Assembly: GCF_007830295.1 (NCBI RefSeq)
Contig: NZ_VLKC01000002.1
Coordinates: 3,346,748-3,410,747, forward strand
Length of the DNA stretch: 64,000 nt
From: Sporomusa sp. KB1
Lineage (GTDB): Bacteria; Bacillota; Negativicutes; Sporomusales; Sporomusaceae
Reading direction: 5' to 3'
The position numbers and the translations under genes are program-made. The number at the start of each line of letters is the position of its first letter. The first letter of the stretch is position 1. This document shows positions 18,631-26,810 of the stretch, one piece after another. Below the pieces are notes generated by a model, which did no database searches, was not told the DNA's origin, and worked only from the letters and a program-made list of their open reading frames with translations.

Positions 18631-18660
18631 CGAAGACGAAAAACAAAACATTACATTATA

Positions 18661-18692
18661 CCTCTATCAATATCGTTCGATATTGATAGAGG
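18661..18692. terminator. Hairpin after the IS110 transposase
   Basis: CCTCTATCAATATCG and CGATATTGATAGAGG form a 15-bp stem with a minimal loop. No strong T tract follows (CTTGTTTG). It may be a terminator, or structure at the right end of the element. Confidence 0.5.
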
Positions 18693-18764
18693 CTTGTTTG
18701 CTATACTTATTTTTCCATAAACAAAAATTGTAGTTAAGGGCTTGACTTCACTTAGCTGGTCTTT

Positions 18765-18800
18765 GGCATATCCGTGGCATATCCGTGGCATATCCCCGTG
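18765..18800. repeat. Short 11-bp tandem repeat
   Basis: GGCATATCCGT occurs twice in a row and a third time with a CC insertion. It is probably a slippage product in decayed DNA between the IS element and the chemoreceptor relic. Confidence 0.6.
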
Positions 18801-18825
18801 GCGCATTGAAAAGAGGCGGCGCAAA

Positions 18826-19006
18826 GTGATCAGGTCTAAGGATGCCTTTGATTCGATGGTAGCCAACTTGAAACAGTTAATAGATGGTACAGGTAAATGC
18901 TGAAAAGGTTGTGGCAGTTTCTGAGCAGTTAACAGCAACTGCAGATCAATCAGCACAGGCTTCTAGTCAAATAGCCGTTTCGATTGAATACAGCCAAGAC
19001 TCTTGA
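18826..19006 (+). pseudogene. Chemoreceptor relic (HAMP-signalling junction)
   Basis: Two short overlapping frames give SKDAFDSMVANLKQLID and, after a frameshift at about 18898, AEKVVAVSEQLTATADQSAQ and ASSQIAVSI. Both are typical of the stretch between HAMP and the first methylation helix of chemoreceptors like the two intact ones in this window. Everything upstream and downstream of it is missing. It is a dead remnant lying between the IS110 element and the pyrimidine cluster. Confidence 0.7.
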
Positions 19007-19097
19007 CTTTTTTTAAAATAGATGCTAATGTAACACTAAATCTTGATTCATTGTGGCACACTGCGATTTAGGGAAAATTGCCGTGTTGACTTTGATC

Positions 19098-19176
19098 AGC
19101 CGGTGGGAAAAGTGAATATTAACAAAAATGTAAGCTGGCGCTGTTGCCTTGGTGGTGACGCCGGCTTATTTTTTTT
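19098..19176 (+). promoter_or_regulatory. Attenuator-like leader upstream of the uridine phosphorylase gene
   Basis: AAGCTGGCG (19132-19140) and CGCCGGCTT (19159-19167) form a stem followed by ATTTTTTTTAT, which is a terminator. AGCCGG at 19098-19103 could pair instead with CCGGCT of the right arm and open the terminator. The gene starts 120 bases later with nothing between, so conditional termination is plausible. No known riboswitch or PyrR motif is visible in this leader. It could equally be the terminator of the lost chemoreceptor. Confidence 0.45.
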
Positions 19177-19296
19177 ATCTACTCTGGCCAATTCGAGAGA
19201 AACCCGGCAGCCTGTCAAGCTGGGCAGAAGTATGGTATATGAATGTGCTGTGCAATCTTTTGCATTATACATGCCTGAGGAGGTGGCGACGTAGCC

Positions 19297-20067
19297 ATGA
19301 ACAATGACAGAATGCGCCATATTGGCTGTAAAAAAGGAGAAGTCGGGGAATATGTGTTTTTGCCAGGTGACCCGGAACGGGCCAAGCAGATCGCTTCCTA
19401 TTTTGACAAAAGTGAATTTATGGCGTCAAACCGCGAGTTCACAACTTATTCCGGTCGTCTGAATGGTGCAATGGTCAGTGTGACATCAACGGGTATCGGA
19501 GGGCCGTCTGCCGCTATTGCCATGGAAGAGCTGGCCAAGCTGGGAGCACATACTTTTATTCGCGTGGGCACCTGCGGCGGTATTCAGGAAAACCTTGAAC
19601 CGGGAACGCTGATTATTCCGGTTGCTGCAATCCGCAAGGATGGAACTGGCCGGGAATATCTGCCGGTAGAGTTTCCTGCCGTTGCCGATTTTTCTCTGCT
19701 GACAGCGCTGAAAGAATCGGCGGAACGCTTGCACAATCCCTATGCTATGGGGGTTGTGGAATGTAAGGATTCGTACTATGGGCAGCATGAACCAGCCAGA
19801 ATGCCGGTCGGGGACAGGCTGCTGGCCAGGTGGAAAATGTGGAAAATGGCCGGTGCGCTGGCTTCGGAGATGGAGTCGTCCACCCTATTTGTGGTAGCCT
19901 CCGTGCTGCACGTACGGTGTGCGAGTGTGCTACTGCTGTGCCGCAACCGGGAAAGGGAACAGGTATTGGGGAGCCGGCCTTTCTATGCGGATGCGATTCC
20001 GGTTGCCATTGAGACAGCGGTTGAAGCCATGCGTGACGTGATTTCCCGGGACGGACGGCAGGAATAA
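19297..20067 (+). CDS. udp: Uridine phosphorylase-like nucleoside phosphorylase
   Basis: A 256-residue protein of the PNP/UDP family. VFLPGDPERAKQIASYF near residue 18 binds phosphate and ribose; TSTGIGGPSAAIAMEEL and RVGTCGGIQ (about 65-95) are family hallmarks; the SEMESSTLFVVASVL segment near residue 188 contacts the ribose. It splits uridine or a related nucleoside with phosphate into base and ribose-1-phosphate in the cytoplasm. It is the first gene of a one-direction block that also encodes PreA, hydantoinase and carbamoylase, so it would feed free pyrimidine base to that pathway. The C-terminal third (LLLCRNREREQVLG) departs from E. coli Udp, so the exact base specificity is open. Confidence 0.88.
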   Translation: MNNDRMRHIGCKKGEVGEYVFLPGDPERAKQIASYFDKSEFMASNREFTTYSGRLNGAMVSVTSTGIGGPSAAIAMEELAKLGAHTFIRVGTCGGIQENLEPGTLIIPVAAIRKDGTGREYLPVEFPAVADFSLLTALKESAERLHNPYAMGVVECKDSYYGQHEPARMPVGDRLLARWKMWKMAGALASEMESSTLFVVASVLHVRCASVLLLCRNREREQVLGSRPFYADAIPVAIETAVEAMRDVISRDGRQE

Positions 20068-20079
20068 GAGGCGACAGTT

Positions 20080-20778
20080 ATGGATATTATCAAAAAATAT
20101 ATCACTGCAGCCCGCGATGGCACAGCACAACAATGGCTGTCTGAACTGCTGCCATTAATGCCGGACGAGTTGCTGCAAAAGTCACGGCTTATAGAACGGC
20201 ATAAGGGCAATATTATGATCCGTATGGGTGAGGCGGTGGAATCGGTCTATTTGCTGATTGACGGTGAAATAAATATCATGAATGAACTGCCCAGCGGCAT
20301 TATCTATTCGTTTGCCAAACTGCGTGCGCCCGGAATATTGGGCGAGAATGAGTCGCTGGCTAATTTCCCGAATTATCGCGCCACAGTTGTATGTGAAACC
20401 AGGTGTGCATTCCTCTATCTGAGCAAACATGATTTTTTGACTTGGATGAAAAAGAGCCCGGAAGCGCTGTACAGAGTTACTGTCCAGATCATCAGAAAAC
20501 ATGCGGCGCAAGTCACCCGTGACCGTACCTTCCTGTTTGCCACAGGCGAGACCCGGCTGGCTTATCTGTTGGCGAAATATTATGAGACCAAAGCGGCAAA
20601 TGGCATCTGTGAGCTCAATATCCCGCGCAGTCAGTTAGCCGATGAAATTGGTTTCTGCGTCAAAACAGTAGACCGCTGTGTCGGCAAATTTAAGAATCTG
20701 GGGATGGTCGGCCGGCGCGGCATGAAAATTACTATTACCGACAGGCAGTATCGGCGGCTGCTGGATTTTAATGTATAG
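20080..20778 (+). CDS. Crp/Fnr-family transcriptional regulator
   Basis: A 232-residue regulator. The cyclic-nucleotide-binding-like beta roll spans about 25-130 (GNIMIRMGEAVESVYLLIDGEINIM, then GILGENESLANFPNYRATVVCETRC). The C-terminal Crp-type helix-turn-helix is near 185-215 (IPRSQLADEIGFCVKTVDRCVGKFKNLG). There is no N-terminal cysteine cluster, so it is not an oxygen-sensing Fnr; the key Arg/Glu pattern for cAMP is not clear, so the ligand is unknown. The gene follows udp after 12 bases and is followed by a terminator. It is the only regulator in the block and is the likely local controller of the pyrimidine cluster. Confidence 0.88.
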   Translation: MDIIKKYITAARDGTAQQWLSELLPLMPDELLQKSRLIERHKGNIMIRMGEAVESVYLLIDGEINIMNELPSGIIYSFAKLRAPGILGENESLANFPNYRATVVCETRCAFLYLSKHDFLTWMKKSPEALYRVTVQIIRKHAAQVTRDRTFLFATGETRLAYLLAKYYETKAANGICELNIPRSQLADEIGFCVKTVDRCVGKFKNLGMVGRRGMKITITDRQYRRLLDFNV

Positions 20779-20823
20779 GGCCGGCAACGGCAGGAAAAAT
20801 TTATATTGGCTGTTATCTAAAGA

Positions 20824-20847
20824 AAAAAGGACATATGTCCTTTTTTT
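20824..20847 (+). terminator. Terminator after the udp-crp pair
   Basis: AAAAGGACATATGTCCTTTT is a palindromic stem followed by TTT. It ends the two-gene unit. The 200-bp gap that follows should hold the promoter of the MmgE/PrpD gene. Confidence 0.85.
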
Positions 20848-21049
20848 ATTGCCTTTAATCCGTCATAATTTAACTATCGTGGTGATGCAATGGAGCATTA
20901 AAAACCTTATTGTACGCCATTTTTTTATTTAGTGGCCGATTATTCCCCATTGCAAAATTATGGAACTGTAAACCGCCGGCCGCCTATATCCTATAAATAA
21001 CGCAGGCGCAATAGGGCTGCATTAGCAAGTAGCAAATGGAGGGGAAAAT

Positions 21050-22438
21050 ATGAAAAAAACAATTGCACAAGAAATTGCCCGGTTGGCAGTAGGCCTTACC
21101 TATGAAGAGCTGCCGGCCTATGCCGTCAGTCATGCGAAGATGCTTACACTTGACGTGCTGGCTTCTATGGTTGGCACCAGGGACATTATTACCAGCCGGA
21201 TTGCCCGGGAGATCGCGGAGGAACTCGGCGGCCCGGCAGAAGGTACGATTATCGGTTCGGCTAAGAAAGCTGCACTGCCGAACGCAGCATTTGCCAATGC
21301 AATACAGTGTTACGGCTATGATTTCGTGGATGACCACAATGAATCAAATGCGCATCCGTCACCGGCAACGTATCCTGTAGGGCTGGCCTTGGCCGAACAC
21401 AAGCAGTTAAGCGGGAAAAAGTTTGCTGAGGCCGTGGCCGTGGGCAACGAAGTGGTATGCCGGCTCGGGGCGGCTTATCTGGGCGATATGTATTACCAGG
21501 GATTCCATCCGACAAGTACCTGCGGCACAATGGGAGCTGCCGTTACGGCCGGCAAACTGATGGCGCTTGACCGGCAGCAAATGGTACATGTGCAAGGGAT
21601 TGCCGGCAGCATGGTTGCCGGGTTGATGGCCTGGAATTCCGAAGGCTCCTTCACCAAACGGCTGCAGGCCGGGCATCCGGCGATGAACTCGATTATCGCA
21701 GCACGCATGGCTCAAAAGGGGTTTAACGGCCCTGCCGACATCTATGAAGGTAAGGACGGCCTCTTGCATGCCTATTCCTACCTGGATCATTTCGACCCCA
21801 AATATCTTCTGGATGAGCTTGGCGAGAAATGGATTTTTGCTTCATCAAGCATAAAAGTATATCCCTGTTGCCGCTATTCGGGCGGGCATCTGGATGCCTG
21901 TCTGCAGATTGTGCGACAGCATAGTCCTGCTCCGGACAAAATCGAAAAAATTCATATTCGTTCTTCGAAATATACGATGCGGCTGCTGGCGGAGGAGCGG
22001 AAATGGAAACCGCAAAATGTTGTGGACCTGCAGTTCAGTATGCCGTACCAGGCGGCCATCGCTTTTAGAAACGGCAAAGTTACGGTGGATGAATTTGATG
22101 TCAAATATATTGATGATCCACTGGTTAAACATTTGATTGCCGTGACCGAGGTGGTTGAAGATCCCGAGTTTGAACGCCGTTATCCCGAACATTACTCCAG
22201 TGCGGTGGAGGTCACTATGCAAGACGGGCAACGATATGAAGCCGTAATCGATGATCCCAGGGGCGACTGGCGGAACCCGGTTACGTTTGAAGATGTCAAA
22301 GAAAAATTCCGCGTGCTGGCCAACCGGGTTTACAGTGACCCGGCCAGAACGGAAAAAATTATTCGGTTTGTGGAAAACCTGGAAAATCAGGCAGATATGT
22401 CACAGTTGATGGCTCTGGCTAACCAACCGGCCGGTTAG
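21050..22438 (+). CDS. MmgE/PrpD-family dehydratase/decarboxylase-like protein
   Basis: A 462-residue protein of the MmgE/PrpD family. HAKMLTLDVLASMVGTR near residue 25, YDFVDDHNESNAHPS near residue 100, HPTSTCGTMGAAVTAGKLM near residue 152 and SSIKVYPCCRYSGGHLDAC near residue 265 are its typical blocks. Members include 2-methylcitrate dehydratase, cis-aconitate decarboxylase and iminodisuccinate epimerase; all act on di- or tricarboxylic acids. The family specificity cannot be read from sequence. GGAGGGGAAA precedes the ATG. It lies between the regulator and an ABC importer, and a PrpF-like isomerase is found downstream, so a branched or unsaturated dicarboxylic acid may be an intermediate of the pathway. 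Confidence 0.87.
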   Translation: MKKTIAQEIARLAVGLTYEELPAYAVSHAKMLTLDVLASMVGTRDIITSRIAREIAEELGGPAEGTIIGSAKKAALPNAAFANAIQCYGYDFVDDHNESNAHPSPATYPVGLALAEHKQLSGKKFAEAVAVGNEVVCRLGAAYLGDMYYQGFHPTSTCGTMGAAVTAGKLMALDRQQMVHVQGIAGSMVAGLMAWNSEGSFTKRLQAGHPAMNSIIAARMAQKGFNGPADIYEGKDGLLHAYSYLDHFDPKYLLDELGEKWIFASSSIKVYPCCRYSGGHLDACLQIVRQHSPAPDKIEKIHIRSSKYTMRLLAEERKWKPQNVVDLQFSMPYQAAIAFRNGKVTVDEFDVKYIDDPLVKHLIAVTEVVEDPEFERRYPEHYSSAVEVTMQDGQRYEAVIDDPRGDWRNPVTFEDVKEKFRVLANRVYSDPARTEKIIRFVENLENQADMSQLMALANQPAG

Positions 22439-22494
22439 TTGCCGGCGATGTAGCGGATTGGCTGTCGGCGGCAATTTAATATTCAAGCGATTGC

Positions 22495-22540
22495 AACGAC
22501 GCAATAGGCCCCCAAAGCCTTTTTCGTCGTCTTTTTTTAT
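22495..22540 (+). terminator. Terminator before the ABC transporter genes
   Basis: AACGACG at 22495 pairs with CGTCGTC-side bases near 22525-22531, with an inner GGC/GCC pairing, followed by TTTTTTTA. The ABC genes probably have limited read-through or their own promoter. Confidence 0.6.
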
Positions 22541-22557
22541 CTATAAGGAGGTTTCCC

Positions 22558-23334
22558 ATGAGCAACGATTATAAACTGCAAATCGATAACGTGAGTATGG
22601 TGTATCGGGGACAGGGCGGTGAAGATATAACTGCATTAAAAAACGTGAATTTAAATATCCGGGAAGGAGAGTTCGTTTCCCTGCTGGGACCGTCCGGGTG
22701 TGGCAAGACAACACTATTGCGGCTGGTTGCGGATCTCTTGCAGCCGACCTCAGGCAAAATTGTAATTGGCGGCATGACTCCAAAGGAAGCGCGAAAAACA
22801 AGACAGTACGGCATGGTTTTTCAGAGCCCGGTACTGTATGACTGGCGAACTATCCGGCAAAACATCTGTCTGCCGCTGGAAATTATGAAAAAAAGCCGTG
22901 AGGAGCAAAAGCGGTTATCTGACGAAATGTTGGAAATGGTGGGGTTACTGGATTTTGCCAACCGCTATCCCTATCAATTGAGCGGCGGTATGCAGCAGCG
23001 GGTAGGTATTGCCAGAGCACTGGCCATCAATCCCAAAATTCTGCTGATGGACGAGCCATTTTCCGCATTGGATGAATTTACCCGCAACAAGCTGCAGGAA
23101 GATCTGCTCCGTATTTGGAGCAAAACGAACAAAACCGTAATTTTTGTGACCCACAATATTTCAGAAGCCCTTTTCCTGTCAGACCGCGTATGTGTGCTGA
23201 CGCCTCATCCGGGTATCCTGTCCGCGGTCGTCGACATTGATCTTCCCCGGCCGCGGACAGACGAAATTCGTGATACACCGGAATTCGCCGCCTTACTCAC
23301 TAAAATTAGAAAATGTTTTGTGGGGGTGGAATGA
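22558..23334 (+). CDS. ABC transporter ATP-binding protein, NitT/TauT type
   Basis: A 258-residue ATPase. Walker A is GPSGCGKTTLL near residue 42, the Q loop is VFQSPVL near residue 86, the signature is LSGGMQQRVGIARAL near residue 141, and Walker B is ILLMDEPFSALDE, with the switch His in VTHNISEAL. It drives import through two permeases encoded next. It belongs to the SsuB/TauB/ThiZ-like group, which imports sulfonates, nitrate, hydantoins or pyrimidine precursors. ATAAGGAGG precedes the ATG. Its stop overlaps the start of the first permease (ATGATG), a sign of translational coupling. Confidence 0.95.
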   Translation: MSNDYKLQIDNVSMVYRGQGGEDITALKNVNLNIREGEFVSLLGPSGCGKTTLLRLVADLLQPTSGKIVIGGMTPKEARKTRQYGMVFQSPVLYDWRTIRQNICLPLEIMKKSREEQKRLSDEMLEMVGLLDFANRYPYQLSGGMQQRVGIARALAINPKILLMDEPFSALDEFTRNKLQEDLLRIWSKTNKTVIFVTHNISEALFLSDRVCVLTPHPGILSAVVDIDLPRPRTDEIRDTPEFAALLTKIRKCFVGVE

Positions 23335-24134
23335 TGGAAGCGTTGCGCAGAGACAAACAAATTGCGACGTTGATCTGGGCCGCAGCGATTATTGTTCTCT
23401 GGGAAAGCGGGGCATGGCTGCTGCAAAATGTGCTGCATGACAACATGCATCTGCAAAAGCTGCCGTACTTTCATCAGGTCATGGCGACCTTTTTTGCCAA
23501 CTTCGGTTCCCTACTGAGTGATGCCCTGAGCACTCTGTCACGGGCGTTCGCGGGTTTTCTGTTCGGCGCCTTACTGGGTGCGGCCATAGCCATCCTGATG
23601 GTGCTGGCCGAATTTGTCGGCACAATGCTTTCTCCTTATCTTATCGTGTTACGGATGATTCCGGTATTGGCGCTGGCACCGATTGTATACGCCATTGTCA
23701 AAAATCAGGATGCAGCGCGCATTATCCTCTCGGCCTTTATCACCTTTTTCCCCGTGGCAGTCAATATGTACAGCGGACTCAAAAGTGTGGACAAAGACAA
23801 GAAGGATCTGGTGTATTCCTACGCCGCCGGCAGGATTGACACTTATTGCAAGCTGATGATTCCGGCAGCGTTGCCCCACCTGTTTGCCGGGCTTAAAATT
23901 TCCGCGCCTGCGGCCATTACGGCGGCCATACTGGTAGAAATGTTTGGCGCCAGCGAGGGCATTGGCATTAAGATTCTCAGCTCCCTGTACTATGGAGCCA
24001 GCAGTGCGCTGATATTCTGGGCAGCGGTGCTCACGGCGGCACTGCTGGGGATCTTCGGGTACTTCGTGATAGATATTCTGGAAAAACAGCTGATCCCGTG
24101 GGAAAAGGCCGGCAGGAAAGAAGGCGATAACTGA
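23331..24134 (+). CDS. ABC transporter permease (first)
   Basis: Started at 23331, where ATGA overlaps the ATPase stop and GGGGGTGGA precedes; an upstream in-frame ATG at 23313 lacks a ribosome site. About 267 residues with six membrane helices. The EAA loop that docks on the ATPase is DKKDLVYSYAAGRIDTYCKLMIPAALPHLFAGLKI near residue 165. It belongs to the BPD_transp_1 family of NitT/TauT-type importers. With the second, different permease it should form a heterodimeric channel, which is less common in this class than a homodimer. Confidence 0.93.
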   Translation: MMEALRRDKQIATLIWAAAIIVLWESGAWLLQNVLHDNMHLQKLPYFHQVMATFFANFGSLLSDALSTLSRAFAGFLFGALLGAAIAILMVLAEFVGTMLSPYLIVLRMIPVLALAPIVYAIVKNQDAARIILSAFITFFPVAVNMYSGLKSVDKDKKDLVYSYAAGRIDTYCKLMIPAALPHLFAGLKISAPAAITAAILVEMFGASEGIGIKILSSLYYGASSALIFWAAVLTAALLGIFGYFVIDILEKQLIPWEKAGRKEGDN

Positions 24135-24904
24135 TGGAGAAAATCAGGCATGTGTCCAACCTGTTGATTGCCATTGTCTTCGGCATCTTGGTTATCCTCT
24201 TCTGGCAGGAAGGCGGCCTGCATGCGGTGCTGCGGCTAAAACCATACCAGTTGCCGTTGCCGAAAGAAATAATTGCCGCGCTGGTCGACAACTTTGCTGT
24301 GATTATGGTACATACCCGGTACACAATGATTGAGGCCTTAACCGGTATTATACTGGGGTCTTGCGCCGGCTTCTTGCTGGCGGTGATAACCACCGTTTAT
24401 CCCAAATGGGGCGGCGGGGGACTCACGCTGGTTACGGCCTTCAACGCAATACCCATGATTGCTATGGCACCCATCATGAACAATTGGTTCGGTATGGATA
24501 TGGGGTCAAAAACAGCGGTTGTTACCATGTTTACGATGGCACCGATGGCAATCAATGCCTACCGGGGGCTGTCGGTACTCCGGCCATTCGCACTTGATTT
24601 AATGCATTCTTACGCAGCAGATAAAAAAACCATTTTTCTGAAGCTGCGCCTGCCAAACTGTATACCGAATGTGATGACCGCAATGAAGATCAATACCACG
24701 GTTGGTCTGATGGCGGCCATCATTAGCGAATTCTTCGTGTCCCACCATGGGATAGGATTTGAACTTTCCACAGTATTGAAGCTGTCGCAGATGAGTCTCG
24801 GCTGGGCCTATATCGTGGATTCTGCAATCTGCGGCATCATGCTGTACGGTATTGTATCTGTGGTTGAGCGTTATGCCATAAAATGGCACGCTTCCCAAAG
24901 ATAG
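24134..24904 (+). CDS. ABC transporter permease (second)
   Basis: A 256-residue permease of the same family as the gene before it. Its ATG overlaps the previous TGA (CTGATGG). About six membrane helices are visible, and the EAA-type loop is ALDLMHSYAADKKTIFLKLRLPNCIPNVMTAMKI near residue 155. Two paralogous permeases encoded in tandem occur in THI5/ThiXY-like pyrimidine and in riboflavin-type importers. It works with the ATPase and the lipoprotein encoded on each side. Confidence 0.93.
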   Translation: MEKIRHVSNLLIAIVFGILVILFWQEGGLHAVLRLKPYQLPLPKEIIAALVDNFAVIMVHTRYTMIEALTGIILGSCAGFLLAVITTVYPKWGGGGLTLVTAFNAIPMIAMAPIMNNWFGMDMGSKTAVVTMFTMAPMAINAYRGLSVLRPFALDLMHSYAADKKTIFLKLRLPNCIPNVMTAMKINTTVGLMAAIISEFFVSHHGIGFELSTVLKLSQMSLGWAYIVDSAICGIMLYGIVSVVERYAIKWHASQR

Positions 24905-24930
24905 ATAACAAATTGTAAAGGAGAATGAAA

Positions 24931-25977
24931 ATGAAACGAACCATGAAATTTATCGGCTTGTTGCTTACCCTTATCCTGTTAGCCGGTTCACTGGCCGGCT
25001 GCGGTGACACAAAGACGGCTACGAAAGAATCGTCAGAGAGCGGCAAGGCCTTGAACAAGGTCCGTCTGCAGCTCAAGTGGCTGCCTTCGACACAATTTAT
25101 GGGTTTCTATTACGCTAAAGAAAAGGGCTACTACGCAGCCGAGGGCATTGATATCGAGATTATCCCCGGCGGACCGGATCTTGTGTCTACCAACCAGGTT
25201 TCGGTGGGTGCAGCGGAATTCGGTTTGGCAAACCTGTATACGATATTGCCGTTTATTGAGCAGGGACACCCGGTTGTGGAAGTCGGCCAAATCTTCCAGA
25301 AAAGCTCTTTTCTGCTTGTAGCCAAAAAAGACAAAGGCATTGCAACGCCTAAAGACCTGGCAGGTAAAAAAGTCGGCGCCTGGCTGGGTAACGCGGAATT
25401 CCCCGTCTATGCGCTGCTGGATAAATACGGCCTGGACAGGAATAAAGATCTTACCATCATAAAACAGGACAGCTCGATGGGCGCTTTCCTTAACGGTTCC
25501 TTCGACGTGGCGTCCGCCCATACCTATAACGAATATCTGGTATTGCTGGAATCCGGTCTTAAACCAAGTGACATCGACGTTATCGACCTGGAGAAAGAAG
25601 GCACCGGCATGCTGGAGGACTGCCTGATTGTCAACAGTGAATGGCTGGCGAAAAACCCGGAATTGGCCGCCAAATTTATGAAGGCTACCATGCGGGGCTG
25701 GGCAGAGGCCTGTAAGGATCCTGCGGCTGCAACCGAAATTGTCTGGAAGTATCTCGATCCTGCCAGCAATAACAAAGAGCATCAGTTAAACAGTGCCAAG
25801 GAAATTGCCAAGCTGGTTGCGCCCAATGGGGCAGATATTCAAAAAATGCTCTATCTTGACGAGAAAAGTATTAAAGCGACAGAAGAGTTAGCGCTGAAAT
25901 ACAAGGTCATCAAGAGTGTGCCGGCCAAAGTATATGACACCACTCCGTGGGAGCAGGCTGCGAAAGCTTTAAAATAA
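24931..25977 (+). CDS. ABC transporter substrate-binding lipoprotein, NMT1/THI5-like
   Basis: Started at the ATG at 24931, seven bases after AAAGGAG; the ATG six bases earlier is too close to it. 348 residues. The signal peptide ends in the lipobox LAGC near residue 26, so the mature protein is lipid-anchored. The NMT1/THI5-like fold is clear: LQLKWLPSTQFMGFYYAKEKGYYAAEGIDIEIIPGGPD near residue 45, then AEFGLANLYTILPFIEQGHPVVEVGQIFQKSS. This family binds aminopyrimidines (HMP), formylaminopyrimidine, riboflavin-like or hydantoin-like ligands. In this context a pyrimidine or ring-related compound is the best guess for the ligand. It completes the ATPase-permease-permease-binding protein set. 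Confidence 0.93.
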   Translation: MKRTMKFIGLLLTLILLAGSLAGCGDTKTATKESSESGKALNKVRLQLKWLPSTQFMGFYYAKEKGYYAAEGIDIEIIPGGPDLVSTNQVSVGAAEFGLANLYTILPFIEQGHPVVEVGQIFQKSSFLLVAKKDKGIATPKDLAGKKVGAWLGNAEFPVYALLDKYGLDRNKDLTIIKQDSSMGAFLNGSFDVASAHTYNEYLVLLESGLKPSDIDVIDLEKEGTGMLEDCLIVNSEWLAKNPELAAKFMKATMRGWAEACKDPAAATEIVWKYLDPASNNKEHQLNSAKEIAKLVAPNGADIQKMLYLDEKSIKATEELALKYKVIKSVPAKVYDTTPWEQAAKALK

Positions 25978-26011
25978 CAGGCGGAATTTAGCTAGCGGTT
26001 ACCGGTTTGTG

Positions 26012-26054
26012 GATAAGCCATGAAGCAGGGAACTGGGGTGGCTTATCTTTTTTT
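26012..26054 (+). terminator. Terminator after the ABC transporter operon
   Basis: GATAAGCCA pairs with TGGCTTATC and is followed by TTTTTTT. It separates the importer genes from the enzyme genes downstream. Confidence 0.85.
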
Positions 26055-26115
26055 GCTCTGATAGAGAGTAAAACTTCGTCTAAACAAGCTTTCTGAGTAC
26101 TCGGGAGGTATCCTT

Positions 26116-26712
26116 ATGTCACTACATCAAGAAGACGCGCGCGGTAAAAAAATAATTTTTGTGGCCAACTGTCTGTTGAATGCCAACAACAAAGTCCGGG
26201 AATTTGCCCGGTATCCGGGAATGTTTTCCGAGATAGTCCGGCTATTGGATGATTTTAGCATCGGGGTTATTCAAATGCCCTGCCCGGAAACGCTGTACAT
26301 GGGCAACCAGCGCTGGTGGCACAGCCGTAACCTTTATGACAATGTGGGCTACCGGCGGTTTTGCCGGCAACTGGCCGGACAGATGGCTGATTATCTGCAA
26401 AACTACCAAAATGTAAATTATGAAGTGGTGGCTGTTCTTACCTGCGACGGTTCACCCAGCTGCGGCAGCAGTCTATCAAGCTACTGCGAGGATTGGGGCG
26501 GCCGTCCTAAAGAGGTGCCGCGGACCCTTGTCAACAAACCCGGTATATTTATTGAGGAATTAACGGCAGAAGTTGCCGACCGCCGGCTGACCCTTCCCTT
26601 TATCTACGGGCTGGCCATGGATGATCGTGAGCGCAGCAATGAACAGATTATAAAAGAGTTCAGGGAATTTATTGACAGCAAGCTGGCGCAGGTGACAGGC
26701 GGCGCTGGATAG
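26116..26712 (+). CDS. TudS-related putative desulfidase
   Basis: A 198-residue protein resembling the CD3072-type relatives of TudS, the iron-sulfur enzyme that removes sulfur from 2-thiouracil. Conserved cysteines lie in VANCLLNANN (near residue 18), MPCPETLYMG (near 55) and the SPSCGSS loop after TCDG (near 112); three such cysteines hold the catalytic cluster in TudS. The family assignment rests on this pattern and general shape. In a cluster with uridine phosphorylase, PreA and hydantoinase, a thiopyrimidine is an attractive substrate, but that is inference. AGGTATCCTT precedes the ATG; GGGAGG is at 26103-26108. Confidence 0.72.
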   Translation: MSLHQEDARGKKIIFVANCLLNANNKVREFARYPGMFSEIVRLLDDFSIGVIQMPCPETLYMGNQRWWHSRNLYDNVGYRRFCRQLAGQMADYLQNYQNVNYEVVAVLTCDGSPSCGSSLSSYCEDWGGRPKEVPRTLVNKPGIFIEELTAEVADRRLTLPFIYGLAMDDRERSNEQIIKEFREFIDSKLAQVTGGAG

Positions 26713-26810
26713 CGCCGGCGACCTCCTGCCGGCTGCGAATGTCCGGGCTGATTTTCAGTCCGGCGGTGGAGGAACTGAGTGGCCAACTATGTTAAGTGAG
26801 GTGATTTACC

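Larger units (their letters stand above)
17102..18692 (+). mobile_element. IS110-family insertion sequence (ends approximate)
   Basis: One transposase gene with about 260 non-coding bases before it and a hairpin after it. IS110 elements have no classical terminal inverted repeats, so I cannot place the ends exactly; the limits given run from the end of the dispersed repeat to the downstream hairpin. A long non-coding region upstream of the gene fits the IS110 group, in which that region makes the bridge RNA. Confidence 0.75.
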
